Positions 37,950 to 49,378 are shown, numbered from the stretch's first letter. The stretch: 64,000 nucleotides of DNA from Pseudomonadota bacterium (GCA_029561145.1 JAKQJM010000128.1:97860-161859), one strand, 5' to 3'. Translations and numbers: made by a program. The notes: generated by a model from the sequence alone, not told the origin.

Positions 37950-38933
37950 ATGAGCCCAACGAGCGGTGCAACGCGCTGGGTCATCGAAAGTGCCTTGGCA
38001 GCGATCCGGAATCGGATCCCGGCTGCACTGGCCGTGGTCGTCGAAACCAGCGGTTCGACCTATGTCCAGGCAGGGGCGATCGCACTGTTCCCGACGCATT
38101 CGAGCCAGGTCGGCTGGCTCAGTGGCGGATGCCTCGAACCCGAGATTGCGCGCCGCGCCGAATCTGCGGCAAACCGCGAATGCGTCGAATGGATGGAGAT
38201 CGACAGCCGCGACGACGAGGACCTGTTCAGCGGGTCCGCCGTCGGCTGTCGCGGGCGATTGCGCCTTGCCTTGCTTCCCGTGCTCGCGATGGACGGATGG
38301 AAAGCCCTGGCCGACGCGTGGATCGACGGCAGCGGTGCGCTGGTTCTGCGACTGGATGCCTCGGGACAACTCGAATGTCGCATCGGCGATCTTGGCCAGG
38401 ACTGGAATCTTCAAGCGTCCGTTCCGGACTGGGAACAAGGCGATGGCACCGCCGCGTCCTGGACGATCGCGCTGGCCGAACCTCCTGCGGTCCTGATCTT
38501 TGGCGCCGGTCCTGAAATTCCGCTGCTGGTCCCGATGCTGCGCTCGCTCGGGTGGATGACCTGGATCGTCGAATCGCGCTCGCGCTGGCAAATCCATTCG
38601 GATCTCGCCGATCACCGGATCGACCAGCGACCGGCATCGGCAATGGCATTGACCGGACCCGTCGCCATCCGCGCAGCACTCGTCATGCAGCACAGCTTCG
38701 AACTTGATCGAGAGGCGCTGCTCGCGCTCGCGATGTCCTCGGCACCCTTTGTCGGATTGCTCGGTCCGCTGCGCCGCCGCGACGATCTGCTCAAGGTACT
38801 GCCCGGCGACATTCGCGACACCTTGCTGCCGCGACTGCATTCGCCGATCGGACTCGATCTCGGAGGCCACGGCCCCGAAGCGATCGCGTTGAGCATTGCA
38901 GCGCAATTGCAGGCATGGCTGCATCGTCGATGA
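37950..38933 (+). CDS. XdhC/CoxI family protein
   Basis: Protein of 327 residues. The N-terminal XdhC_CoxI domain has AAIRNRIPAALAVVVETSGSTYVQAGA and VGWLSGGCLEPEI, where the conserved Cys sits. The C-terminal Rossmann domain has AVLIFGAGPEIPLLVPMLRSLGW and the final HSPIGLDLGGHGPEAIALSIAAQ. XdhC proteins carry and sulfurate the molybdenum cofactor for xanthine dehydrogenase-type enzymes. No such enzyme is nearby, so it is an orphan copy serving a molybdoenzyme elsewhere or acting in cofactor handling. Followed by ispB after 43-52 bases, depending on its start. Confidence 0.88.
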   Translation: MSPTSGATRWVIESALAAIRNRIPAALAVVVETSGSTYVQAGAIALFPTHSSQVGWLSGGCLEPEIARRAESAANRECVEWMEIDSRDDEDLFSGSAVGCRGRLRLALLPVLAMDGWKALADAWIDGSGALVLRLDASGQLECRIGDLGQDWNLQASVPDWEQGDGTAASWTIALAEPPAVLIFGAGPEIPLLVPMLRSLGWMTWIVESRSRWQIHSDLADHRIDQRPASAMALTGPVAIRAALVMQHSFELDREALLALAMSSAPFVGLLGPLRRRDDLLKVLPGDIRDTLLPRLHSPIGLDLGGHGPEAIALSIAAQLQAWLHRR

Positions 38934-38985
38934 GCACGCCGGCTATACTCGTCCGATCCGATCCTGGAAGGCACGCTTGAACTCG

Positions 38986-39981
38986 ATGCAACAACCCGAC
39001 ACCGCACCGATCCGCAGCTTCGCCCACGTGCAGGCGCTCGCTGCCGGCGACATGGAGGCAGTCAACACGCTGATCCGCAATCGCCTGGCTTCCGATGTCG
39101 TCCTGATCAACCAGATCTCCGGACACATCATCAGCAGCGGCGGCAAGCGCCTGCGTCCGATGTTGCATCTGCTTGCCGCGCGTTGCTCGGGCTATCGCGG
39201 GGAAGCGCATGTTCCGCTGGCCGCGCTGATCGAGTTCATCCACACCTCGACCCTGTTGCACGATGACGTCGTCGATGAATCCGACCTGCGGCGCGGACGC
39301 AAGACAGCCAATGCCGTGTGGGGCAATGCCGCGAGCGTGCTCGTCGGCGATTTCCTCTATTCACGCTCGTTCCAGATGATGGTCGAACTCGACAACATGC
39401 GGGTCATGCGCATTCTTGCCGACGCGACCAATCGCATCGCCGAAGGCGAAGTCCTGCAGTTGCTCAATATCGGCAACGCCGACACCAGCGAGCAATCCTA
39501 TCTCGACGTCATCGAGCGCAAGACGGCCGTGCTGTTTTCCGCAGCGACGCGTCTCGGCGCCGTGCTGGCGGGACTTCCTGGCGAGCAGGAAGAAGCCCTC
39601 GCCAAATATGGGCTCGACCTCGGCTACGCCTTCCAGATCGCCGATGACGTGCTCGATTACGTCTCCGATGCCGACACGCTGGGCAAGAACATCGGCGACG
39701 ATCTCGCCGAAGGCAAGCCGACCCTGCCGGTCATCCATGCCATCGCCAACAGCCCGCCCGAACAGGCGGCAAGCCTGCGTCGCGCGATCGAATCCGGCGG
39801 CCTCGATTCCCTGCCGAACATCATCGCGGCGATCCGCGATTCCGGCGCCATCGAACATGCACGCTCGCGCGCCACGCACTACGCGCAATCGGCCCGTTCG
39901 GCCTTGTCCGCCCTGCCCGCCTCACCCGCACGCGAGGCATTGGCCCTGCTGGCCGATCATTCGGTCAACCGCAGTTCCTGA
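38986..39981 (+). CDS. ispB: Polyprenyl diphosphate synthase (octaprenyl type)
   Basis: Makes the long isoprenoid side chain of ubiquinone by adding isopentenyl units to farnesyl diphosphate. Protein of 331 aa with the first Asp-rich motif LLHDDVVDESDLRRGR and the second FQIADDVLDYVSD, plus GGKRLRP. The ATG at 38986 lacks a close ribosome binding site. An in-frame TTG at 38977 has GGAAGG 5 bases before it and may be the true start (adding LNS). It uses precursors from the MEP pathway genes (ispD, ispF) also in this window. Confidence 0.95.
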   Translation: MQQPDTAPIRSFAHVQALAAGDMEAVNTLIRNRLASDVVLINQISGHIISSGGKRLRPMLHLLAARCSGYRGEAHVPLAALIEFIHTSTLLHDDVVDESDLRRGRKTANAVWGNAASVLVGDFLYSRSFQMMVELDNMRVMRILADATNRIAEGEVLQLLNIGNADTSEQSYLDVIERKTAVLFSAATRLGAVLAGLPGEQEEALAKYGLDLGYAFQIADDVLDYVSDADTLGKNIGDDLAEGKPTLPVIHAIANSPPEQAASLRRAIESGGLDSLPNIIAAIRDSGAIEHARSRATHYAQSARSALSALPASPAREALALLADHSVNRSS

Positions 39982-40135
39982 GCGAATTCTGCGCGCGGTG
40001 TCCGGCTGCTGCGGTGGGCGACGCGGCACCGGATCGCCGGCAGCGGTCTGAAACTCCACTGCGGTACGAATCACCTGGATGAAATTCCGGCGATGAAGTC
40101 GCGTGGACTCGCGGCCTGCGCGAATCCGGGCCTGA

Positions 40136-41191
40136 TCAGGCTCCGCCAAGCCGCTCCATGCGATAGCTGCCGTCGAGCACGCGGCTCACCCAATCCTGGC
40201 GCGAAAGGTACCAGTCGACTGTCGCCGCCAATCCCGATTCAAATGTCTCGGTCTGTCGCCAGCCGAGTTCACGCTTGATCTTCGAAGCGTCGATCGCATA
40301 GCGGCGGTCGTGTCCCGGGCGATCCTTGACATGGCTGATCAAGGATTCGCGCCTGCGCCCATCGACCAGTGGCTGGCGTTCATCGAGCAGCGCGCAGACC
40401 GTCTTCACGACATGGATGTTCTCGCGTTCGGCATCGCCGCCGACGTTGTAGACCTCGCCGGCACGGCCGATCTCGAGCACGCGCAGGATCGCGCTGCAGT
40501 GATCCTTCACGAACAGCCAGTCACGCACGTTGCGGCCATCGCCGTAGACCGGCAACGGTTCGCCCGCGAGCGCCTTCTGGATCATCAACGGAATGAGTTT
40601 TTCCGGAAACTGGTACGGACCGTAGTTGTTCGAGCAATTCGTGGTCAGCACCGGCAACCCGTAGGTGTGGTGGAACGCGCGCACGAGATGATCGGAAGCG
40701 GCCTTGGAGGCCGAATACGGCGAGTTCGGCTGATACGGCGACTGCTCGTTGAAACGGCCGACAGGTCCGAGCGAGCCGTAGACCTCATCGGTCGAAACAT
40801 GCAGGAAGCGAAACGCATCCTGGCGATCAAGCGGCAAGGCACGCCAGTACCCGAGCGCGCATTCGAGCAGGTTCAAGGTACCAACGACGTTGGTCTGCAC
40901 GAACTCGGCCGGGCCGTCGATCGAACGATCGACATGCGACTCGGCAGCAAAATTGATGATCGCCGTCGGCTGATGGGTCGCAAGGATGCCGAGCACGCGT
41001 TCGCGATGACCGATATCGCCGTGTTCGAACGCATAGTCAGGATGCCTGGCGACATCGGCCAGCGTGTCCTGGTTGCCGGCATACGTCAGTGCGTCGAGAT
41101 TGACGATGCGATAGCCGCCGAGAGCGAGCACGTCGAGTATGAAATTGCCGCCGATGAATCCGGCGCCACCGGTGACAAGCAAGGTCTTCAT
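40136..41191 (-). CDS. rfbB: dTDP-glucose 4,6-dehydratase
   Basis: Second step of dTDP-L-rhamnose synthesis, removing water from dTDP-glucose in an NAD-dependent reaction. Protein of 351 aa with the Rossmann motif TGGAGFIGGNF, NLDALTYAGN, the catalytic STDEVYGSLG and YSASKAASDHLVRAF (Tyr/Lys pair), and TNCSNNYGPYQFPEKLIP. The usual partners rfbA, rfbC and rfbD are not adjacent on either side, so the operon is split in this genome. Minus-strand neighbour upstream is tgt. Confidence 0.97.
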   Translation of the reverse strand: MKTLLVTGGAGFIGGNFILDVLALGGYRIVNLDALTYAGNQDTLADVARHPDYAFEHGDIGHRERVLGILATHQPTAIINFAAESHVDRSIDGPAEFVQTNVVGTLNLLECALGYWRALPLDRQDAFRFLHVSTDEVYGSLGPVGRFNEQSPYQPNSPYSASKAASDHLVRAFHHTYGLPVLTTNCSNNYGPYQFPEKLIPLMIQKALAGEPLPVYGDGRNVRDWLFVKDHCSAILRVLEIGRAGEVYNVGGDAERENIHVVKTVCALLDERQPLVDGRRRESLISHVKDRPGHDRRYAIDASKIKRELGWRQTETFESGLAATVDWYLSRQDWVSRVLDGSYRMERLGGA

Positions 41192-41274
41192 CGAATCACT
41201 GTGTCCTTGGAAATTGGCTCAAGCGCAAACCGGAATCGGCGGCATGGTATCGCGAACGTCCCGCACGGCAACGC

Positions 41275-43529
<2,255 letters not shown>

Positions 43530-43604
43530 GGCATCAGGCAGCAAAACGGGCGCGCATTGTAGCCGAGACGGCCTCGACGCGACCTGGCCCAAGGCGCTCG
43601 ATGG

Positions 43605-44207
43605 CTACAGCCAGCCTTTCTGGCGCGCCAGTCGATACGCCTCGATTCGATTGCTGACACCGAGCTTGCCGATCGCCTCGGAGAGATAGTTGCGCACCGT
43701 CCCGTGCGAAAGATTCAGCCGCACGGCGATATCGCCCGCGCCAGCCCCCTCGCCTGCCATGCGCAGGACCTGGCGTTCGCGCTCGTTGAGCGGATCGGCT
43801 TCGGACCACGCGTCGACAGCGAGCTGCGGGTCGATCGAGCGTCCGCCCCGGTGCACCTTGCGCAAGGCCTCGGCGAGATTCTCGGCAGGCGCATCCTTGA
43901 GCAGATAGCCGAGCACGCCGGCATCGAGTGCACGACGAAGGAAACCGGGACGTGCAAACGTCGTCACGATGACGACCTTCGTGGCCAGCGCGTGGCGCTG
44001 GATGCGCTGGGCCAGTTCGAGGCCGGTCAATCCCGGCATCTCGATATCGGTGACCAGTACATCGGGCTTGAGTTGCTGCAGCTCGCGCCAGGCGGATTCC
44101 CCATCGGCAGCGGCACCGACCACGTCGATATCCGCTTCCAGACCGAGCAGCGCGGAAAGCGCGCCGCGCACCATCGCCTGATCTTCCGCCAGCAACACGC
44201 GAATCAT
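43605..44207 (-). CDS. LuxR/NarL family response regulator
   Basis: Protein of 200 aa: receiver domain with acidic pocket EDQ, phospho-acceptor Asp54 (LVTDIEMPG), Thr in VIVTTFARPG and Lys in YLLKDAPAE. The C-terminal LuxR-type HTH is LNERERQVLRMAGEGAGAGDIAVRLNLSHGTVRNYLSEAIGKLG. Close in type to DesR-like regulators. It follows the histidine kinase gene by 63 bases on the same strand, so the two form a two-component pair. Confidence 0.94.
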   Translation of the reverse strand: MIRVLLAEDQAMVRGALSALLGLEADIDVVGAAADGESAWRELQQLKPDVLVTDIEMPGLTGLELAQRIQRHALATKVVIVTTFARPGFLRRALDAGVLGYLLKDAPAENLAEALRKVHRGGRSIDPQLAVDAWSEADPLNERERQVLRMAGEGAGAGDIAVRLNLSHGTVRNYLSEAIGKLGVSNRIEAYRLARQKGWL

Positions 44208-44270
44208 CGCGTCACCGGTCCCGAAGCGCAAAACAGCGCAAGCAGCATGTTTCCAGGGAACACCATCCTG

Positions 44271-45470
44271 TCATGAGTTCCATTGCATCGAGATCGGCTT
44301 GCCTGCCCCGTTGCGCGAGACCTCGTTGACGTCGCTGGAAATCGGAAACTCGATATCGATGCGCGTTCCCTTGCCGCGTCGCGAACCGATCTGCAGCTTG
44401 CCCTCCAGTCCTTCGATACGCTCGCGCATTCCGTTGACGCCGTTGCCCGGAACGATTTCGCCGCCGTGGCCATCATCGCAGATTTGCATGCGTGCCCGGC
44501 CGTTGCTCGCTTCGAGCGACACGCGGACGGCGCGCGCGCGTGCATGGCGCTGGATGTTGGTCACCGCTTCGCGCACGACCAGGGCCAGTGCTGTTTCCTG
44601 TGCCGGTTCGAGCTTGACGTCCTGCAGCGAATAGTTGAACTGGATCCTTGCCGATTCAAGCATGCGTCGCGCGGAAGCAAGTTCGGTAGCGAGCCCTGCC
44701 GCGCGGATCCCGGTGACCGCCAGCCGGACCTGTGACAGCGCATCCCTGGCCACCCAGGTCACTTCGTCGATCTCGCGCCGCGCAGCGCCAGGATCGCGAT
44801 CGAGCAAGCGGCCTGCGAGTTCGGATTTCAGGGTGATCAGGGACAAGGTATGGCCCAGCAGATCGTGCAGGTCGCGACCGATGCGCTCGCGCTCGGCCAG
44901 CGCGGCGAGCCGCTTCACTTCGTCATGCGAAAGCTTGAGGGCCACGCGCTTTCGCTCGTTCTCGACCTGGAAATGGTTGGACGTGAACACCGCGACCGAG
45001 ATGATCGCTGTGATCGCAAAAATGAAGACAGGAACCCTGAGCAGCAGGATCTCGAACAGGAACGCGCCCAGCAGCAGGACGACCCAGGCGAGCCGTTGCA
45101 GGAGCCTCGCATCGAGGAACGCAGCACCCGCGATGGCATAGATCAGGTAGGTGTTGGAAAACGGATTGAATGGCAACAACAGCAAGGCGAGCGAGCCGAT
45201 CCCCAGCATGCACAGGATCGCCTGCACTCCGGAACTTCGATACAACAGGAAGTACAGCGGCAGGAAAACGACGAGTGAGAAAACTGTCGGGGCGAACGGG
45301 ACGTCCGGCACCCTCAACGAGTAGTCCACGCCAAGGCTGCTGAACAGCAAGGGCATGAAGAGGAAGGCGAGGAATCCGAGGTTGAAGATCGGCATCCAGC
45401 CCAGTTGCCGTTCTCCAGGCAACAGATGGCTGCGCAACTGCAACAACTTCGCCTGGATCCGATCTTTCAT
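44271..45470 (-). CDS. Sensor histidine kinase (HisKA_3, DesK-like)
   Basis: Protein of 399 aa. About five membrane helices occupy 28-165 without an obvious extracellular domain, the DesK type that senses the membrane itself. Then comes the HisKA_3 motif ERERIGRDLHDLLGH with phospho-His at 202, and a HATPase domain with N-box REAVTNIQRHARA, G1 DDGHGG and G2 GNGVNGMRERI. The start MKDRIQAKLLQ was chosen at 45470; the longer frame overlaps the ABC permease gene. Located between the ABC exporter genes and its response regulator. Confidence 0.93.
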   Translation of the reverse strand: MKDRIQAKLLQLRSHLLPGERQLGWMPIFNLGFLAFLFMPLLFSSLGVDYSLRVPDVPFAPTVFSLVVFLPLYFLLYRSSGVQAILCMLGIGSLALLLLPFNPFSNTYLIYAIAGAAFLDARLLQRLAWVVLLLGAFLFEILLLRVPVFIFAITAIISVAVFTSNHFQVENERKRVALKLSHDEVKRLAALAERERIGRDLHDLLGHTLSLITLKSELAGRLLDRDPGAARREIDEVTWVARDALSQVRLAVTGIRAAGLATELASARRMLESARIQFNYSLQDVKLEPAQETALALVVREAVTNIQRHARARAVRVSLEASNGRARMQICDDGHGGEIVPGNGVNGMRERIEGLEGKLQIGSRRGKGTRIDIEFPISSDVNEVSRNGAGKPISMQWNS

Positions 45471-45495
45471 TGCTCTCCGCCCCGGCACGTTCGAT

Positions 45496-46284
45496 TCAAC
45501 CGGATCCAACCTGGTCAAGATGGATCAGCCGCCTGGCCGCCAACAGGTAGCAGGCCGCGGTCACTGCAACCAACATTCCGACATGGGCGGCAACGCCTTC
45601 GCCATGACCGCCGACCACGGCCAATGCGATCTGGCCCAGATGATAGGACGGCCAGACCGGTGCCATGGCGGAAATCGAGTCCGGCAACATCGACAGGGGC
45701 AGCCAAAGGCCGGACAGGAACGACATCGGCAGATAGATCAGGTTGACGACGGCGGGAGCCGCCTGGCCGCTGACCCAGGTACCGATCAGCAAGCCGATTG
45801 CCGCAAACGGAATGACGCCGAGCACGCTGACGACGAACAGCAGCAACCACTGCCACGGCGCGAGGCTGACATCGGCCAGGCTCACCGCGATCGTCGCGAG
45901 CATCAATGAAATGGTCGCGGCGAATGCCATGGCCATCGCGGTCTTGGCGAACAACAAGGCTCCTGGCGGCATCGGCAGCGCTCGTTTCAGGGCAAGCAAG
46001 CCACGCTCGCGCTCGAGCGCGATGGTTACGCCAAACCCGAACAGCGCCACGCCCATCACGCCAAACGTGCCATAGGTCGCCAGCAGGTAACGCGACGCCG
46101 GAAGACCGCCGCCTTTGGATCCACCGAGGATGACCCCGAACAGCAGGTAGAACATCGACGGGAACAGCAAGGTCGGCAACACGAAGGACGGGGTACGCAT
46201 CAGGCGCAGGAGTTCGAAGCGGGCTTCGAGCACGTAGCAGCGCAGTAACCGCATCGCGGGAAACGGGGCGATCGTCGTCGTCAT
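45496..46284 (-). CDS. ABC-2 type transporter permease
   Basis: Inner-membrane permease of 262 aa with six predicted helices and the ABC-2 pattern: a cytoplasmic N terminus (EARFELLRLMRTPSFVLPTLLFP), then ERERGLLALKRALPMPPGALLFAK between helices 2 and 3, and LPMSFLSGLWLPLSMLP. The start ATG overlaps the ATPase stop by one base (TGATG). The operon ATPase-permease-kinase-regulator resembles Bacillus YvfRSTU/DesKR-linked exporters. The substrate is unknown. Confidence 0.92.
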   Translation of the reverse strand: MTTTIAPFPAMRLLRCYVLEARFELLRLMRTPSFVLPTLLFPSMFYLLFGVILGGSKGGGLPASRYLLATYGTFGVMGVALFGFGVTIALERERGLLALKRALPMPPGALLFAKTAMAMAFAATISLMLATIAVSLADVSLAPWQWLLLFVVSVLGVIPFAAIGLLIGTWVSGQAAPAVVNLIYLPMSFLSGLWLPLSMLPDSISAMAPVWPSYHLGQIALAVVGGHGEGVAAHVGMLVAVTAACYLLAARRLIHLDQVGSG

Positions 46285-47183
46285 CAGGCGGCCTCGCGGG
46301 TCAATGACAGGAATGCCTCGGCCAATCCTGCGCGCTCGATTTCGAGCTCGCTCAGGCTGGAATCCTCGGCGAACAGGCGGCGCACGACCGACTCGGCCGT
46401 GTCGGCGATGATCTCGAGACGTCCCGCATCGAGCGATGCCTGGCGCACTTCTGGCCATCCGATGACCTGTTCGGGCACCAGCGTGGAAACGCAACGTATG
46501 CGTCGCTGTGATACATGCGCACGCACCTCCTGCACCGTACCGCTGGCGATGATGCGACCGTGATTGAGCACGACAACGCGATCGGCCAGGGCTTCGGCTT
46601 CCTCGAGGTAGTGGGTGGTCAACAGGATCGAGCAGCCCTCGGCGAGCAATTGGCGGATGGCCCGCCACAGACCCTGCCGTGCTTCGATGTCGAGGCCCGT
46701 GGTCGGCTCGTCCAGGAACAGCAGGCGCGGTCGACCGCAGATGGCCAGGGCAAACTGCACGCGGCGCTGCTGGCCGCCGGAGAGTCTTGCGTAGCGGCGT
46801 TCAAGCAGGCCGTCGAGACCTGCCAAGGCAATGCATTCCGCCATGACCAGCGGTTCGGCGTAGTAACTGCGCGTCAATTCGAGCAACTCGCGAACCTTGC
46901 TCGCGCCAGGCAGGTCCGCGGACTGCAGCATCAGGCCGATCTGGCGACGGGCCGCGAGTTCATGCGGTGACCTGCCAAACAGCGTGACCCGACCCGAATC
47001 GGCCCTGAGCAAGCCGAGCAACAGGCCGATGGCGGTGCTCTTGCCGGCACCGTTGGGGCCTAGCAGCGCGGTCAGCTCGCCGCCGCGCAGCGACAGGTCC
47101 ATTCCATCCAGGGCGATCGAGTGGCCAAAACGCTTGCTGGCGCCGCGCAATTCGGCAAGTGGTCCGGATGGATTCGAGTTCAT
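46284..47183 (-). CDS. ABC transporter ATP-binding protein
   Basis: Cytoplasmic ATPase of 299 aa: Walker A GPNGAGKST, Q-loop LMLQSADLPGA, signature LSGGQQRRV, Walker B LLFLDEPTTGLD, D-loop and switch His (TTHYLEEAE). The C-terminal ~75 residues (after SQRRIRC) are the extra domain of export-type DrrA/NatA-like ATPases. First gene of the exporter and two-component module. Confidence 0.95.
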   Translation of the reverse strand: MNSNPSGPLAELRGASKRFGHSIALDGMDLSLRGGELTALLGPNGAGKSTAIGLLLGLLRADSGRVTLFGRSPHELAARRQIGLMLQSADLPGASKVRELLELTRSYYAEPLVMAECIALAGLDGLLERRYARLSGGQQRRVQFALAICGRPRLLFLDEPTTGLDIEARQGLWRAIRQLLAEGCSILLTTHYLEEAEALADRVVVLNHGRIIASGTVQEVRAHVSQRRIRCVSTLVPEQVIGWPEVRQASLDAGRLEIIADTAESVVRRLFAEDSSLSELEIERAGLAEAFLSLTREAA

Positions 47184-47343
47184 ACGGAGGCTCCCCAGGT
47201 CGCAGCCACTCTAGGCGTGCGCCAGCGTCCACGGCAGTCGCAGACATCAGCTTTGGTGGATGACAACCGTCACCCGCGTCGGGGGTACCGCCCAGAAATC
47301 GCCCATGGTAAACTGTCCGGACCGGCTTTTTTCAATTCAATCA

Positions 47344-47412
47344 ATGGCTAAGGCCATGTTGCCCGCGACGTTTCCCGGCGCGGGCTTTGTGCTTTTCAGG
47401 AGTTGGCGATGA
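47344..47412 (+). CDS. Possible 22-residue leader peptide of the aminotransferase mRNA
   Basis: An open frame MAKAMLPATFPGAGFVLFRSWR runs from 47344 into the start of the next gene, its stop overlapping that ATG as ATGA. It spans the hairpin at 47361-47385 and the aminotransferase ribosome binding site, so its translation would open or shut those elements. No Shine-Dalgarno precedes it, and coding potential cannot be judged for so short a frame. Treated as a candidate only. Confidence 0.35.
   Translation: MAKAMLPATFPGAGFVLFRSWR
47361..47395 (+). promoter_or_regulatory. Terminator-like hairpin in the aminotransferase leader
   Basis: Stem GCCCGCG (47361-47367) and CGCGGGC (47379-47385) with an 11-base loop, followed by TTTGTGCTTTT (47386-47395). 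It ends just 3 bases before the AGGAG of the next gene (47398-47402). Shape and position fit an attenuator or a structure that limits initiation. A plausible -10 (TAAACT) lies about 30 bases before the leader ORF, at 47311-47316. Confidence 0.55.
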
Positions 47413-48920
47413 ATGCGTTATTGGTGAAGTTGCACGAGATGCGCGCGCAAGGTGGCAAGGCACGGACAGTGGGCCTGACTGATGCGGTGCTCGAAGCCAT
47501 GGCACCGGACTTTCCGGAGCTGGCCGAGGCCATTGACGCCGCTTACGCGGCCTTCCTGGCGTTGCGCTCGAGCCGGTCGGACCTGCTCAAGCTCGATGAG
47601 GATGCGCAAATCCACGCCGTGCAGGCCGACTACGTCAATTTCTATCCGGACGATGGCGTCAATCCGTATGTCGCCCTGTCTGCCCGCGGCCCCTGGATCG
47701 TGACCCTCAAGGGCGCCGTGATCCACGATTGCGGTGGCTACGGCATGCTCGGCTTCGGACACGCGCCGAAAGCCGTGCTCGAGGTGCTCGCCCGCGCCCA
47801 GGTCATGGCCAACGTGATGACTCCGAACCTGGCCCAGTTGCGCATGTCCGAAGCGCTCAAGCGCGAGGTGGGCCACACTCGCGGTGGTTCGCCGTATGCG
47901 CGCTTCCTGTGCCTGAACTCGGGTTCGGAATCGGTCTCCCTGGCAGCCCGCATCGCCGACGTGAATGCCAAGCTGATGACCGACACCGGTGGCCGTCACG
48001 CCGGCCGTGAAATCAAGCGCCTGGCCGTCAAGGGAGCGTTCCACGGACGCACCGACCGTCCCGCGCTGTACTCCGATTCGAGCCGCAAGGTCTACCAGCA
48101 GAACCTTGCCAGCTATCGCAACGAGCGCAGCGTCCTGACCGTGGATGCCTACGACGTGGAGCAGTTGCGCAAGGTGTTCGCGGACGCCGATGCCAATGGC
48201 TGGTTCATCGAGGCGATGTTCCTGGAGCCGGTGATGGGCGAAGGCGATCCGGGCCGCGCCGTCACCGTCGAGTTCTACAAGGCCGCGCGCGAGCTGACCA
48301 AGGCGCATGGCAGCCTGCTGCTGGTCGATTCGATCCAGGCCGGGCTGCGCGCACACGGGGTGCTTTCGTTCGTCGACTATCCCGGCTTCGAAGGCGTCGA
48401 AGCGCCGGACATGGAAACCTATTCCAAGGCGCTCAATGCGGGCCAGTTCCCGCTCTCCGTGCTGGCCGTCAACGACCGTGCAGCGGACCTCTACAAGCGC
48501 GGCATCTATGGCAACACGATGACGACCAATCCACGTGCGCTCGATGTCGCTTGCGCGGTACTCGACATGCTGACTCCGGCGATTCGCGAAAACGTCCGCG
48601 CGCGGGGCCGCCAGTTCATCAAGAGGCTGGAAGCGCTGAAGGCGGAATTGCCGGGCTGCATCACCAAGGTGCAAGGCACCGGCCTGTTGTTTTCCTGCGA
48701 ACTCGCCGCACAGTTCAAGTGCTACGGCTCGGGCAGCACCGAGGAGTGGATGCGCGAACGCGGTTATGGGGTCATCCACGGCGGCACCAATTCGCTGCGT
48801 TTCACGCCGCACTTCGGTACCACAGACGCCGAAGTCGACCTGTTGATCGGCGGCGTACGCCAGGCATTGCTGGAAGGCCCGCGCTACGGCAGCGTCGAAG
48901 CGAAGGCGGCGGCAGCCTGA
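47409..48920 (+). CDS. Class III PLP-dependent aminotransferase, substrate unknown
   Basis: Protein of 503 aa of the ornithine/4-aminobutyrate aminotransferase fold. PLP phosphate-binding CLNSGSESVSLAAR (168-181), GAFHGRTDRPA (209-219), the cofactor-ring Asp/Gln in LLVDSIQAGLR (where most members have DEVQ), Schiff-base lysine at Lys340 (ETYSKALNAGQFPLS), and the C-terminal INHGGTN-like VIHGGTNSLRFTPHF. It belongs to a divergent subgroup I cannot assign to a substrate. AGGAG is 6 bases before the ATG. Monocistronic, with a structured leader upstream and hairpins downstream. Confidence 0.92.
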   Translation: MNALLVKLHEMRAQGGKARTVGLTDAVLEAMAPDFPELAEAIDAAYAAFLALRSSRSDLLKLDEDAQIHAVQADYVNFYPDDGVNPYVALSARGPWIVTLKGAVIHDCGGYGMLGFGHAPKAVLEVLARAQVMANVMTPNLAQLRMSEALKREVGHTRGGSPYARFLCLNSGSESVSLAARIADVNAKLMTDTGGRHAGREIKRLAVKGAFHGRTDRPALYSDSSRKVYQQNLASYRNERSVLTVDAYDVEQLRKVFADADANGWFIEAMFLEPVMGEGDPGRAVTVEFYKAARELTKAHGSLLLVDSIQAGLRAHGVLSFVDYPGFEGVEAPDMETYSKALNAGQFPLSVLAVNDRAADLYKRGIYGNTMTTNPRALDVACAVLDMLTPAIRENVRARGRQFIKRLEALKAELPGCITKVQGTGLLFSCELAAQFKCYGSGSTEEWMRERGYGVIHGGTNSLRFTPHFGTTDAEVDLLIGGVRQALLEGPRYGSVEAKAAAA

Positions 48921-48941
48921 CCCCAGCCTGCCTGTGGTAAC

Positions 48942-48976
48942 CCGGCGGGTGGCGCGTTCGTCGCGCCACCTGCCGG
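48942..48976 (+). terminator. Long GC-rich hairpin after the aminotransferase gene
   Basis: 15-bp stem CCGGCGGGTGGCGCG/CGCGCCACCTGCCGG with one G-T pair and a 5-base loop, starting 22 bases after the stop codon. No T-tract follows, so it may act as a 3'-end stabiliser or weak terminator rather than a classic one. Confidence 0.55.
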
Positions 48977-49020
48977 CACTCCGATTCCTGTGCTCCGATC
49001 CAGATCGGCCGCTTGAGGAC

Positions 49021-49041
49021 CCCTGTCCGCAGACAGGGTTT
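49021..49041 (+). terminator. Candidate intrinsic terminator downstream of the aminotransferase gene
   Basis: Stem CCCTGTC (49021-49027), loop CGCA, GACAGGG (49032-49038), followed by TTT. Short but complete; it lies about 100 bases after the aminotransferase stop and may back up the first hairpin. Confidence 0.5.
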
Positions 49042-49378
49042 CATCGATGACGGCCTGAAGCCCGGAACCGCAACGGCGCAAGCGTCGTTGCGTCAAGCGA
49101 CCCGTCAACGGCTTGATCGTTCTGCAGACAGGACCATGAGGCGCAGTTTCACGATCCAGCGCCATTTCATACACGGAAATGATAACCCTCGATTGCCGCT
49201 GCGGCCCACGACATGGGCGTGTCCAGGGCGGTGATCAGCAAGCGCATGCAAGGTCCTTGGGCGGCCTGGACGCAGCGCTTTTCCAGCATTCGATGCGCCA
49301 ACGGCCAAGAAGACGGCCGACGCGGCGTATGCTGACGACTCAAGCCGCGTGGACCGCGACGTCTCTGGAGGAACCCTC

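Larger units (their letters stand above)
48921..49378. other. Spacer with two hairpins between aminotransferase and AhpD-like genes
   Basis: About 458 bases without a supported gene. It contains a long GC-rich hairpin (48942-48976) and a shorter hairpin with a T-run (49021-49041), both downstream of the aminotransferase. The rest holds only short artefact frames and must include the promoter of the AhpD-like gene. Confidence 0.5.

Noticed and set aside
47418..48812. A 464-codon minus-strand frame antisense to the aminotransferase
   Set aside because: Mirror of a strong PLP-enzyme gene, with no recognisable domain.
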